Source: Chiua virens
Taxonomy: Eukaryota; Basidiomycota; Agaricomycetes; Boletales; Boletaceae
Assembly (NCBI GenBank): GCA_019787685.1
Contig: JAHNUO010000001.1
Coordinates: forward strand, 3,410,001 to 3,474,000
Length of the DNA: 64,000 bases
Direction: 5' to 3'
Made by a program: the position numbers and the translations under genes. The notes below the pieces were generated by a model. That model was given only the letters and a program-made list of their open reading frames with translations. It was not told the origin of the DNA and ran no database searches. The first letter of the stretch is position 1. The number at the start of each line of letters is the position of its first letter. Positions 21,240-33,228 of this stretch are shown here, in pieces.

Positions 21240-24200
21240 TTAAGAGTGGGGCTCGACTGCAATTATTCTACTCATAGGTAAAAATTCTTCTGCAGCCTGA
21301 GTCCCATCCGGTCGCCGAACAGCAACTTTGACACCTTTAAATACCCGTGTAACAGACAAAATAGACCCTGCAGGCTCTCCATCTGCATTCCCTTCGATAA
21401 CCATGCAAAAGGATTCCTTCTTCACGGGGTGGTATACCTGAAGCACCGTCTCGGAGATTATTTCCTTCAGAAGACGTGCACCTTTGGTGCGAGCGGTGAA
21501 AAGGACTGCGATGTGACCCCTGGGGACGGGCCCCTCCTCGGTTTGAAGAGGACTAGGCACCTGGGTTTTGGCAACCCGTCCCATGTAAGTGCCTCGCCCT
21601 CCGGTGATCTGAAAGAATGCATGCATATTTTCGAGGGACTTGATGACATTGGGGTGCAGCAAGAATTTATGTACTGATGAACATCAGAACAATTGATAAA
21701 TAGGTCAGGAGTGATAATTACCGCTGAGTACAGGGGTTTCGAGAACTTCGCGATCATTTTCGTCAATCACCCAGGGATTGGATGCAACGGTCTGAGTAGT
21801 TTCTCCCTCGTGTTCTATGTTTGGAGTGTCGAGGTCAGAGGGCGGGGGCGGTGGTGTCCGTTGCCTGCCACACATGTTTGGAATTTCAGCACGAGCAAAT
21901 GCGGCGGCAGCCATGAGAATTTCTTGCGGCGTCAAAGCCCTCCCCGAAAGCCTCGTCGGAGAACCACTGAAACCACTGAGAGACAGACAACGGAAGCGTA
22001 TTGTCACAAACTCACCGGACGATGATGTTATCTGTGAAGTATGTTTCCAAGTAGGATAATCCTCGCGCTACGATGCACTTATTTCCCATCAAATTCGTCA
22101 ATGTCCCTCGCCACCCGCGGAAATTGCCAAAGACGATCAACACCTCCTTCCCCAGGTAATGCTGATTTTCATCACGATCATGGACGGCCGAAGTATGCGC
22201 GCAGTGGGTGATAGGTTGTTTAAGAACAGGCTAACGGATTGCGATTAGGCAGTGATGACAACTATGATGTGCATATGACTCACCCCTGGGCTTTTTAGTG
22301 GGGTGATCTCCAGAACTTTGCTCTCTAAACAGACCTTGGTGACAGTACCATATACACCCCTGTTGTGCCCTCTGAGTACCGTGACGGTATCACCTTGTCT
22401 GACGTTATAGCCACGTTCGGGACTAAATCGGAGAACACGGTAATCAGGTGTGAACGACACGGTATCTATCGGGACTTTGTAGACCACGTTGTCTGAAGAG
22501 ACAAAGGACAGTGTGCCTGCAGGACGCTCCACGGAGAACACGAGTCCGGATTTACAGGTGTGAAGTCCATGTCTGACCTCTACCATGTCTCCAACTTCAA
22601 CGCGCTCGACAGGGCCTTCCGTGATGGAGGGGTTAAGGACCCCTACTGGGGCCCAGACCTGTTGGTCCGGGGAGTGAGACTCCAGGAGATGTTGGGAGAT
22701 TTGAAACTATAAGAAGTGATTATTAGCAAGCGTCTGTCGCAACGAAGAGTTTAATCACCTCGGCATGCCCTTCGGTGACGGTAGTCTCACCTGTCTCGCA
22801 GTCGAGACGCGAGACGAAACCACATCGTCCGATGAGCTCATGACAGGTGCTCTGATGATTGCTGAAGGGGTCTTCGATGACCCGTACTTCATCTCCGATG
22901 CGGTACAACCGAGATAGTGAGGAAAGGGGTATGGGATGCTCTGGTCCGTCAGATAGGACAACTACCGCCGAATCCTTCTCCCGGTCGATGGTAAGTACGT
23001 TGCCCTGTTTTCCGAGGTGCGTAGAATCGGAGATTGTGACCCGATCGCCAGGCTTCCAAAAGTTTTGGTTGTACTGCTCATACGTTTTTTTCATGAAGGA
23101 AGGATTCACCATCGAAGCGACGTGAAGTCCGATCTGATGGGGCGAAGGGGCTGGGAGGGGCGTGATCTGACTGATGTTCACCCGCATTAACAAAAGACCG
23201 GCAAGGAATATTTGTTCCTTGTATTGATAACACGGTAAACCATAACGTGGTGGTTGTGATTGACCGCGATGTTCCTCGGGAGAAAAGAGATGACGAGCCT
23301 GCGTGGATCCGAGACCCCCTTCCTGTGTGTGACGTCTCTTCAACTTCAGCCTCCGCGGGGCTAGGAGGATATGCAGTTCCATGGTGTCGCTGTTGAAGTC
23401 CAAGGCATATGCGATATCACCCTTGTATATCCCGCGCTTTGAGACAGTATACCACGCTGGTAATGACGGCGTTGGCCATCCAAATAGATACGCGGGGATC
23501 CGATCCTCCACTGGAATCAGCGACCAGCCCCGAATGCAGGAACGATGCGATGGCGGCACCGTATGAAGAAACACGTTCGGATAAGCGGCGCACACTGTCA
23601 CGCGTCCTGGAAAATACTTATCGACCTTGGCGTCCAATCCTACATCCTTCCAAGCGTTCGCAACATACGCCGCCGAAGAGCCTTACAACGAATTGAGCCT
23701 TCCTCTCAGATGATTGAGGGTAAACTTACGCGGGACAACCTTGACCGCCCATACAGCGTCTCTTGGTGTTTCGTTCGCTCGTGAAGCGGTTTCTTCAACT
23801 CGTGGGGTAGTAGATGGAAGTTGAATCGCTGGGGGAGCGTCTCTTGCCGCTGAGAGGGGCCGATAATCGACGAGTCGACGAAGGTGGTCTTCGAGGGATA
23901 TAGATCTGAAATATTCACTTCGCTTGTTGAGGTCCTCCAAAAATGCGAGTTTGGACAGAAACTCCTCCCAATACCGAATCTTGGAGTCGAAGTCATACTG
24001 ATGGTCGATTGATTCCACCAGCATGTAGTAGTCCTGAGTCCCGAAGACCCAGTCGCGAATGCAATTCCAAATTTCGGTGGGCTCCAAAACTTGGCGCACA
24101 TCCGACTCCTCTTCTTTTTCTCCGGGATCATCGTGGCCGAAATAATGATCGAGTTGACGATTATATTCGTCATCGTCAAGATCGTCGAAAGCAGAGGGTA

Positions 24201-24931
24201 GAAAACGGTTTGCGATTCGGTCGACGGCTGATAGATAAGTCGACGGCCCAGCAAGTTCTGAGACTGGGTAAACGCCGAATTGTGAGGTGGCACCACGACG
24301 CGATGTCGGGTCAGTGTCCTCTGAGACGATGAAACCATCTACGTGAAGTGTTAAGTATTCCGAGGATGCTGCACGACATGGGTGGGCTCACCATCCTCTT
24401 CCCTTCCGTCATCTGAACTCTCTCCTTCATCCTCATCGTCCACCCGCGCTCCTTCATCCTCATCGTCCACCCGCGCTTCTACGTCCAGGAAAGAATTGAC
24501 CTGCACGACATTTCTGTGAGCCAAAGAAAATAACTCAGAATAAGTAGCGTACCGTTCTTCGCCGTTTCTTGTGTCGAGGACGGTGCTCGCTGCTCTCGGC
24601 CTTGCGCTTACCCCTTTCCTTGAAGAGTCCTCGAGATTTCATTTGGTCTTCTACATAGGTAACAGCTGCAGCAATGTCACCGTCTTCAGAGAGGTCGAAA
24701 ATACGATCGTAAATTGAGCTCCAGTCCGAGGGAACGTATCGGTCCCGGAAACTTTGCATCTTGTGACCTAATGTGGGGAAATTGATGGAATCAGACGCCC
24801 ACTCCTGCACAACGGCCCAGGCATCTGGGTCATCCAACAAGTTACGACCTTGGGAGATTATTTAGCACGAACCCATAGGTCTGTAGCGGATACATACTGG
24901 TGGTTGCACGGGCATTCGACTGGCCTTCCAT
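21240..24931 (-). CDS. Spt5-like NGN/KOW transcription-elongation protein
   Basis: An apparently intact multi-exon gene. Exon 1 (24898-24931) encodes MEGQSNARATT; an intron at 24849-24897 precedes 'LLDDPDAWAVVQEW'. An acidic stretch 'VNSFLDVEARVDDEDEG' follows, then an NGN-like segment ('AVWAVKVVPRSSAAYVANAW...FPGRVTVCAAYPNVFL') spliced across 23652-23699. Next come several KOW motifs: 'VSKRGIYKGDIAYALD', 'KPGDRVTISDSTHLGKQGNV', 'GDEVRVIEDP', 'GDMVEVRHGLHTCKSG', 'QGDTVTVLRGHNRGVYGTV' and 'VLIVFGNFRGWRGT'. In Spt5 these bind RNA polymerase II and nascent RNA. The end lacks the usual Spt5 C-terminal phospho-repeats and instead has a globular 130-residue tail ending at 21240. It may be a divergent paralogue. 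Introns have standard signals and I found no stop inside exons. Confidence 0.75.
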
Positions 24932-26439
24932 GATACTAGTAGCTACAGACACAAGACTCAGTCGCAAACGAATTACACTGCTACCGTAACCAGTACCTAC
25001 ACTAGTGACTGGAAGGAAAGAGAGTTGTAAAAGTCGCGGCTGGCCTTTTGTAGTGATCGCCAATTTGGTCCACACCACATGAGTGGACACTGTGGCCCCT
25101 CGGTTAACTTGAGTGGGGCGTGGAGCGAATGTTTGACTCCTCAGCGAGCTCGGGAGGCCCAACAATTTACTCACGAAATTTTACTACTACATTATCTATA
25201 GTACAAGGTTCAACGCTGAGCAAGGGAAGATAGCAAAAAGAAGCACAAGATGGGTGGGAACCTCTCGGTTAAATAGTGAATGGCGATTTGTACACGTGAT
25301 TCAGATCGTCGGGCACTATTTACAGCGCTTTGCATAAGTATTGGCACTCGCGACCTGGAAAAACATAACACAACAACAAGGGACTTAGTCATGCCCATAC
25401 ATTATAAGGTGCCTTTTTCCCACGTAGCATTTTAAGGCATGATAACGGGAGGCACTCGTTATGATCATGGCATGACAACCAGCAATCACGTTATTATCAT
25501 GTAATTATGTATCATCCACCCGTAATCTTAGCAACTCCCTTCCCACGATAAGGGGTGGTCCGCATTTGGATACATTATAATGTCGCGGCACACATGAACA
25601 AGTTTATAGATTATGCAATGCCAAGGGGCGCACTGGTCTTAGCCGTGACATCGGTACGTCGCAATGTTCAAGTAGAGGTGGGATTAGAACGCCTGAACTG
25701 CAATCATTACAGGTCGAGCGCGCGTTAACCTTATACTCCACTGGAGCCAAAGAGGTGCCCAGCAAGCAGTCCGAGGCAAGCTTCTCCGACATTGGATGGG
25801 GCACGAAGACGCTGTTATATACCCGTTCAATCGCGAAAGTGGCAGACCGGAAATTTGAGCAAATTGCCACCGGGGCTCGGGAATACTGCAGCACGGCCAG
25901 CCGTTCTAGGCAAGCGCAAGTCTCACGCGATGTATCAGTGGTAGGTGAGGTCGACATGTCTGATGACCGGGTGTTGATTGCAGTGTCCTCTGATATCAAG
26001 GCTGGGTCGGACGGCGAAGGCAAGCGTTTTGAAAGCCCTTCTCTGACATACTAATCCTTATTGACCGGACAGGGTGGGGGGGCGAAATGGCATAGTTTGT
26101 GGTGGGCAAAAGTGCTACAAAGGGGCTTGATAAGGTAGATAGAGATTGGCCCTGCTATACCCTGTTTCCCACTGTCGTGTCTGATTTTATCAGTCTGTGT
26201 TCCTACTGTGTGCGGCTGTGAGGGGACTTTTTCCGCCTGTGTTCTTACTGTGTGCAACTGCAAGTCGACTTTTTCATCTGTGTATAGACGGTGTACAGGT
26301 GATGCGCTCTGTACACATAAGTGACATATCTTTTCACAGTCGCTCTACTGTGATGACTGTCGGACTGTTCGGTCTGTCCGCAGTCTGTGCAGACGTCACT
26401 AATATCAAATCCAGGGCATGTCTGGCGAAGCAGGGCGCA
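24932..26439. other. Intergenic region, no supportable gene
   Basis: It holds the upstream region of the Spt5-like gene. A 139-codon minus-strand frame (25604-26023) has no recognisable motif. About 44-bp units starting with (c)ctgtgttcytactgtgtgc are repeated twice in tandem at roughly 26188-26275. Confidence 0.45.
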
Positions 26440-29400
26440 AGTGCATGGAGTGTAAGAATGTGGTTGAACGAGGAGCTAGACGAAGGAGAACAAACCTCAG
26501 GGCTCCGTGCAACACCCGCCACCACCCAATACCTTCACAATCGTATCAAACCATGGTTCTTCCGCAGAGTTATTGTGCCTCTCCCTCCCATACCACACAA
26601 ACACATGCTCCTCTTTCGTGCCCATTCCCAGACGATCAAGCTCAACAGCGATGGGAGCCCTACGAGCCGATGAAGCGACGGTGCCAGGGAGCCATGTCGA
26701 AGAATCTGGCATAGATATGGTCCAGCTTCTCTGTGCGGATTAGATCGTAGAAGGGGTTACATAGAAGTGATTGCGGAAGGCGGCGCGAGGTGTTCAAATT
26801 CAAAGATATAGGCGGCGACGCGCAACGTGAAAAACGGAGCTCGAAGGAACCCCCCTTGGGGTGGGGGGACAGTTGGCCGCACAGCTAATCAATACCGCGT
26901 AGTCCTTCGCAGTGAAATGTCAGGGGTTATACAGAAGGAACATGGACAAACCAGCTTACTGCGGAGTGAGCAAATTCAACGGTCTGAAGGTCGAACGAAA
27001 GAAGTCGAACATCTTGCCATTTCTCTTCTTTCGCCACTTGAGCAACTGTGTCAACTAGTTAGCAAGGCAATTGTGCTTCGAGAATGTTCAGTTGCCTCAC
27101 CCTTTCGGGCAATTACCACCATCTTAGATACTCTCGCCCATTCTTCGAGGAACTCGTCCGCACATGTATCCACCTGCTTGGACAAGAAAGAGACAACCAC
27201 CTCTGTAGCATCGCAAATAATCCTCTTCGACGGGCGAATAATATCGTTACTACTCCGCCCAGCAGCAGCTCATTTCCCGACGGGCTGTTGCGCATATTTG
27301 AGTTTGACACAAGCTACGACTTCAGCCTTCTTGTCTGGCCACCAATTGAGCGGATGTCGGGCATCGCTGCCTCAGCTGCTGGAGCGCCGGAAAGGTTGTC
27401 GGAGGATTGAACCCAGATCGCGGGAACCGAATGTGCTGTTGTATATACGAGGGGGTGGATGATTGAGAGAGGGCACTCATTGGGTTGACGTGCATGTAAG
27501 GTATACAGGGATGCATGCATAGGCTCGAAACGGTAACAGCCCGCCGCGAGGACAAATCCCATTCACCAGAAATAGGCATAAAGCTCTCGGAGGGTCTGCG
27601 TCTCGAGGTGGAATCTAGTGGAAGATAAGACACGAAAATCACGAAATTTGACGTATAGGAACCTACTTGTCGTCCCCTTCGTAATACCTTGACTGAGATA
27701 AGGGGATAGCGGAAATCTTCTTTAGTGATCACGAGGACAAGATAGTGAGACGGAAAGTTGGAAAGTTTGATGTATATCGTTCCCCTCGCTAGTGGTCCCA
27801 ACTTCTTGAGCTTTGAGAAATACATATCATGCGTTGAAGGTCAAAGGAAGGAAGCCATAGGACTACATACCCTCCTTTGAGGAATCACGATGCCGGAGGG
27901 CTTGCAATCCGAGATACTTTGCCTTCTGCTCAATAAGAAATTTGTCTATCCCCGTATTAGACTTCGTGTGAACCCGGTTTCGTTCCAACTTACATCAAAT
28001 CACACTCCTACCAAAGCTCCGAGATGATTGCGAAACGTGGCCCGCGGGACGCAGCAGCGAGATCGCCAGTGTCCTGAAGATTCATGCGACCAGTTCTGAC
28101 ATCAACTGAAACAAGGACGACCTCGTCCGCACAAAGATGGACGCGGAGTACGTGCTACCCGCCTGCACAAATCAGATATTCCCTTTGCACACCCGTGAAT
28201 CGGACTACAAACCATGAGAGTCCAAGATGACTTTGCCTTCGGGAGAAAACACATTACGCGTCGGACCACGTTGTAGTTGGAACTGAAACACTTCGAGGAT
28301 AGCTCTGGCGTGTGCATTGATAATCCTGTGAAGCATGGCTTCAAAATCGAGGCTGTTCGATTCCTCAGGAATACAAATCAGTTTTCGCCGAATCGGGTCT
28401 GCTCAAACTCACCGTGGAAAGTTCGCCAATAGTGGCCATCGCATCATCTTGATCGACGGCGACACCTAGCATACCCTTCATGGATTCCCACTTGACCTCG
28501 AATTTCAGTCATTCGACTTCGCCCGGCGGTCGCTCTGATCCGAGTTTCGCCTTAAGCTGAAGTTCAGACAACATCCGAGCCGCTGGTGTCCTGAAGGGTC
28601 CGCTACCAACTTTGGGACTCGCACGATTCTCAACGATCGATATAGTGAGCGTTCCGCCGTGTGGGGGTAATTTCAGGCGATCGAGGGACTGCGCACGCGC
28701 TGGAACGACGGTGGTGGTGGCAGGACGTATTTAGAGTGGCTTTGAGTTGGTCATAGGACCCAGGTAGTAGGGTACGCACAACCAATACGACACTGAAAGT
28801 GTCTTGTCACCGTCTGGCAGGTCAACTTTTGAATACTGTCCCCAACCGAGCGAGCGCATTCGCATGGCCGGAAGGCAAAGTATACTCGGTCAGATCAGAT
28901 TGGACACATATATACAAGGACTGACCTATGAAAGAGACATTATTTCTGAAGAGAATACGATGAGTTACACGTCGCGAGTGAGTGAGAATCTACCGACGCA
29001 AGAAGTTGTACAGCCGGACAAGAGGTGCGTCAATCGTTCCTTCAGGTAATTTTGGTCTTTCTGGAACCTCAGCACTAGGGGGAAGATCTACCGGTTCAGG
29101 CAAAGGCAAGTAGCATGCTATGCGTAAATCCGCCTTGTCCGTGATATGGCGCTTGAGCATCCCAGTTGAAATTCTAAGAGGCATTCGACTCGATCATATC
29201 CAACAAAACCTACCACCTGCACCACTCATGTCTCCTCTGACAGATATGAGGAACTTGACATTGACGAAAAACCAGCCGTCATCTTTCTCCGCGCCGCGCA
29301 TGCAGACAGATGTCTGAATTGAGCTGGGGACGGTGAAGTGTACTCTCCCACCCGCTGGATCAAATGGGATTTAAATGGGGCATTTAAGGAAAGACATGGA

Positions 29401-30240
29401 CTATGTGACAGTACCGATCTGATGTTGAGACATTTTCACATGTATTGTTTCCGTCATGCGGAGATGGTACCGCATAATCTCTTCCATGTCGCTCGGTGTT
29501 CTGATCACCTTGGTGTCGATCATGGGTGGAATGGGAATAATAGATCTCTGTACTGAGCACCATGAGCCTACTTGTATGTAAATGGGGGCATAATGCGACC
29601 TTGATCCCGGATGGAAGACATTTATAAGTCCCAAAGGTGAGCACATCAAGCGAGGTGAGAAGATCACGATTTTGAAGTCTGTGACCTTGTCAAGACGTGA
29701 CCAAATACGAGAACATGTATCCCTCACCTTGTCGGATCGAGATTTTCCCTAGCGTAAGTGAGCCCACCAATGACGTTCTCAAATTGATGGTTCTGGTCCA
29801 TGAGGAATGCGGTAATGTTCTGAAACCGAATGAACATTCATGGGCAATCAGGAAAATCATAAGAAACCTACCATGCATCTCTGAACGGTCTCCGCATTGC
29901 GTGCCCACTTCATAACTGCGCACAGTTTCATGACTTGCTTCTTGGTCTTGACTATCCAATCGGCGATTGCCTGTTTCCTCGCGGTATCCGACATGTTCAG
30001 AAGCCTGTCTCATGAATCGTCAGCTAAGCCACGCAAAGCATTGTGCATGCTCACGTCTCTGCGAGTTCGGACAGTCCGGCATAGATCGCTTGCATGACTC
30101 TGGAAAGCAGTTCCCCAAGCGGTACTTGGCCATTGAGGACTACAGGGAGCTCCATTTCAAGCTGCTCAAACGTAACCTTACTCAAATTGAGCAAGGTCAA
30201 TGCAGAGAAGCAGAGTGGTCCATTCGCCAAAGTCATCACG
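26440..30240 (-). pseudogene. MED14: Decayed copy of Mediator subunit MED14 (Rgr1)
   Basis: Pieces of MED14, the scaffold subunit of the Mediator complex, appear in order on the minus strand: 'MELPVVLNGQVPLGELLSRV' (30150), 'MSDTARKQAIADWIVKTKKQVM' (29980), 'SDMEEIMRYHLRM' (29480), 'GMLKRHITDKADLRIACYLPLP' and 'LPEGTIDAPLVRLYNFL' (29100), 'RSLGWGQY...LSVSYW' (28840), 'VHLCADEVVLVSVDVRTGRMNLQDTGDLAAA' (28120), 'HYLVLVITKEDFRYPLI' (27740), 'APAAEAAMPDIRSI', 'VKLKYAQQPVGK', 'CADEFLEEWARVSKMVVIAR' (27150) and 'WQDVRLLSFDLQTVEF' (27020). Intron signals survive in places, so it is a DNA-level duplicate and not a retrocopy. TGA codons at 28509-28511 and 27270-27272 and several frame changes kill it, and the C-terminus is missing. 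An intact copy must exist elsewhere if Mediator is functional. Confidence 0.8.
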
Positions 30241-30713
30241 ACAGCGATTCTAGGTGAATAGCATACACTTGCAGTAGTGATATGCACCGTCCCCTTGAGC
30301 GGGTTCGCCAGATCCCGGAAGGTGACTCCTCCTCACGAGCAATCTGCCGTCGATTGGCTACTAGTCACTAGTTACTTGTAACCCCTTTGAGTGCCCAATC
30401 CGCTATGATTTGAACCACAAGGGCTCAGAGTTGCTCACTTGAGATCTGGGGTGGCTTCGACAATCTCAAACCAAAATCCGTTCGAGAGCGTCCTGTCGAC
30501 TGGGGTCTCCTGCTTTTGCCCCTTTTTCAATGTCCTCGGGTGCAGTGCGTGAGCCATGCAAACTGGTGCGATGTATGTCGAGCATTCTCCCAGATGCGAA
30601 AAGGTTTAAAATCTATCCATGGAAACCCTCTGGGACACCTGATGGAGTTGGTGATCATGGGGCTAGTTACAAACGGTCTGTCCAAGTGTGCACAGAGAGA
30701 TGTGCATGCCCTA
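30241..30713. other. Intergenic gap between MED14 relic and zinc-ribbon gene
   Basis: No gene is recognised. It would contain the 3' UTR of the minus-strand gene ending at 30714 and the former promoter of the MED14 copy. Confidence 0.4.
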
Positions 30714-33228
30714 TTACTGCACAATAAAAGTGCCTCTGTCTTTCTCTGCATACTCCCCGAGCGACCGAATCCTTCCTATCCTCAAGAGATAATCTTTGAG
30801 GTCGTTCTCGACATCCACCAGCACCACCGGCACTCTTTCCCCCAAGTTAATTCTCTCAAAGTCGACTGAGAAATTTGCCAACTTGCGGGGTATGCGTGGT
30901 GGGAAGGGAGGAGATGGTATGGTCCCCTCGATGGTAACTGTGGACTCGGATGAGACCGAGGGATCGTTACTTGACCCAATTTCAACGGCGGGAGCAACAA
31001 TCGCCTTGTCCGGCGTTATCGGCCACCTTTCGAAAACAGCAACCTTTCCTTGCTTGGATACGCATGACCTAGACGTAGCAAACCGTCCCGGTACGTCCCT
31101 GGTTGCGAGGGACATTCCCTCCCCTTTTTGCCTCACAAGGAAACTTAATCCATTCCATGCCTCTGGGTCGTATGTCGGGATTTGGGTAAGAGTCGCTCTT
31201 CCCCCCGGGGCCTCTATGTGACTCAATGGGGCATGTGAGGGGCCACTGCCCTCGTACTCCAATGGATCTGAGAAAAGTGAATGCGTAGGACTCACTGGGC
31301 TGGAAGGCAGTGGTCTGGAGTGGCGCGATGGAGAGCCCTTAATTCGCTGGGCAGGGGTGGGCTGTTGAAGAGAATGGCAGTGGATAGCATCGTCCACTGT
31401 GGCATGCCTCTTCATATCGGTGGGAAGGCGCAAAGTCGTAGGAAACGCTTTTGGCTTGTCGCACCACAGGCTTTCACCCCCCAAAGGAATCGCAGCAACT
31501 TTTTCCGGAGCAGCCGGAGCGCTCTTGTGTGAAAGCAACCAGTCCGCCAGTGTGTCTCGTTGTTTTGTTGGGAATGCTACGAGCCCATAATGGTCAACTA
31601 CGTGACCCAACTGTCTATCCATGAAAATGCACTCACAATCAGGTTGTTTCTCTGTCATTGGTCTCATCGCACGTTTCTGTGAATTGGCTCCAAATACCTG
31701 ATCGTTGAAGTTAATGCGTTGCGGGGGTTGCAGCATTAAGTCAACACACCCTTCGGCATTTAGTGTGCGCCTGTCCCAAGTTTTCAGGCCTTCCGAGCTC
31801 GGGTTTTGGGGCGTCCATAATGTGCAAAGACTGAGGAAGGATTTAAGCGTGATCAGCAAGTTGGCGCAGTGAAGAGGAATATCCACCTGAATGTCTCCAC
31901 AACGTTCGGGCCTTTCATCTCCCAGGCTCTCCTGGCCTTTCTCCACCATCAGCTCTGCTTGCTCGCAACCAACCTCATTATGCCGCGACCTCTTTGATGA
32001 TCTTGGGACAATTGCTTCCTGCTGGGTCCTCTTTTGTGCTCTACAAAACTGCATCGGCAACATGTCAAATGGGTGCAGCTCCTCAGGATGCAATAACACA
32101 GAAGCTTCTGCAAGGTATTTCCAGCTGGACACCGAACCCCGCAGCGTGCTTTTAATGACCCCTGTGGAGGAGTCGAATGGATCATCGGTAAAGGGGAATA
32201 AAGGCGAGACTCTCAAAGTATCCGGATCGCCGTCCAAGTGTGTCCCAGGCGCCTGTGAGCCATCGTCTGATGATGCTCTTCCTCCTGAAGCGGCAAGCTT
32301 GTTCAGGCAAGAAGGCGAACCCTGCTGCGCACTCTTCACGGCCCATGTGGAGGAGTCGAATGGATCCTCATCAAAAGGTGATAAGGGCGAAACCCTCAAA
32401 GCGCCCGCATCACCGTCCAAGCGAAGGAGTGTCCCAGGCGCCTGTGAGCCGTCGTCTGATGGTACTCTCCCACCTGAGGAAGCGAGCTTTTGCAAGCTAG
32501 GAGGTGAACCATGCTGCGCACTCTTGATGGCCCAAGTGGAAGAGTCAAATGGATCCTCGACAAAAGATGATAAAGGCGAAATCTCCGAGTCGCCTGTGTC
32601 GCAGTCCAGGTGAAGGATGGGTGTCCCGGGTGCCTGCGATTCTTCACCTGCAGCAAGAGATGGTATTATTTCTCCTGAGAACGCGAGCCTCCTGGTGCTT
32701 GTTTCCGCTGGGTCGACGTCTGTTAACTTGCTTAAGAGCGCATCTGCGACACTGACTGCCTGTGAGCAGCCACTGATGGCACCAGGGAGTGGTGCCTCTC
32801 CCAAATTTTCGAGCTTCTTGATGTTTTCTGCAGTTAGGCCGACAGTCGCCAGCTTGCTCATGACCACAGCAGCGACTCCATCCAGGAACTTCCTGGACAT
32901 GACTATCGTCCTCCTGGTTCGCGCAGGCACCAGGGGCTCGCGACCACACCCCACATCGTGCTCCTCAAGAAAATTAGGAACCCGCCGCTCGCCTTCTGGG
33001 GACTGTTTATCAATGCGAGGCAAATGGGCACCCAGTAAGCTTACCATTGTCCCCAATGCTCTGTTCGACTTCAATAAGACAGTGCAACGTGTCAGCTTGC
33101 TGCTCGGCGACATATTCTTTGCAGCCCGTGGCGATGGAAGGAATTTCAGAGTGATGAGAACACCGGTAAGCTTTCGGAGAGCCCAAAAATTGCAATTTTT
33201 GTTGGCAAGCAGGGCAAGGAATGGCCAT
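30714..33228 (-). CDS. Zinc-ribbon protein with three 63-residue tandem repeats
   Basis: I do not recognise the family. A plausible first exon starts at Met 33228 and encodes a Cys/His cluster (CPACQQKL...YRCSHH...CKEYV). An intron beginning GTAAGC and ending CCCCAG (about 33053-32997) joins it in frame to a 2.3-kb open exon. That exon has three direct repeats of about 63 residues between 32640 and 32080. Each contains SQAPGT, a D-rich run, (V/I)SPL-PF, DPFDSSTWA-KSA, then a Ser/Gly/Asp stretch; the third is more diverged. A basic patch 'SSKRSRHNE' looks like a nuclear signal. A long Ser/Pro-rich region and a C-terminal globular piece ('LANFSVDFERINLGERVPVVLVDVENDLKDY') end at TAA 30714. The long open frame without stops, in a locus full of pseudogenes, argues for function. 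Confidence 0.65.

Noticed and set aside
25680..25770. tRNA- or SINE-like sequence on the minus strand (box A-like ggctccagtgg, box B-like gttctaatccc)
   Set aside because: The anticodon and T stems do not pair when folded by hand, and no acceptor stem or poly-A/T tail is present. Kept out as unsupported.
26827..27462. 211-codon plus-strand open frame
   Set aside because: It lies antisense to recognisable MED14 blocks, has no motif, and is a shadow frame.
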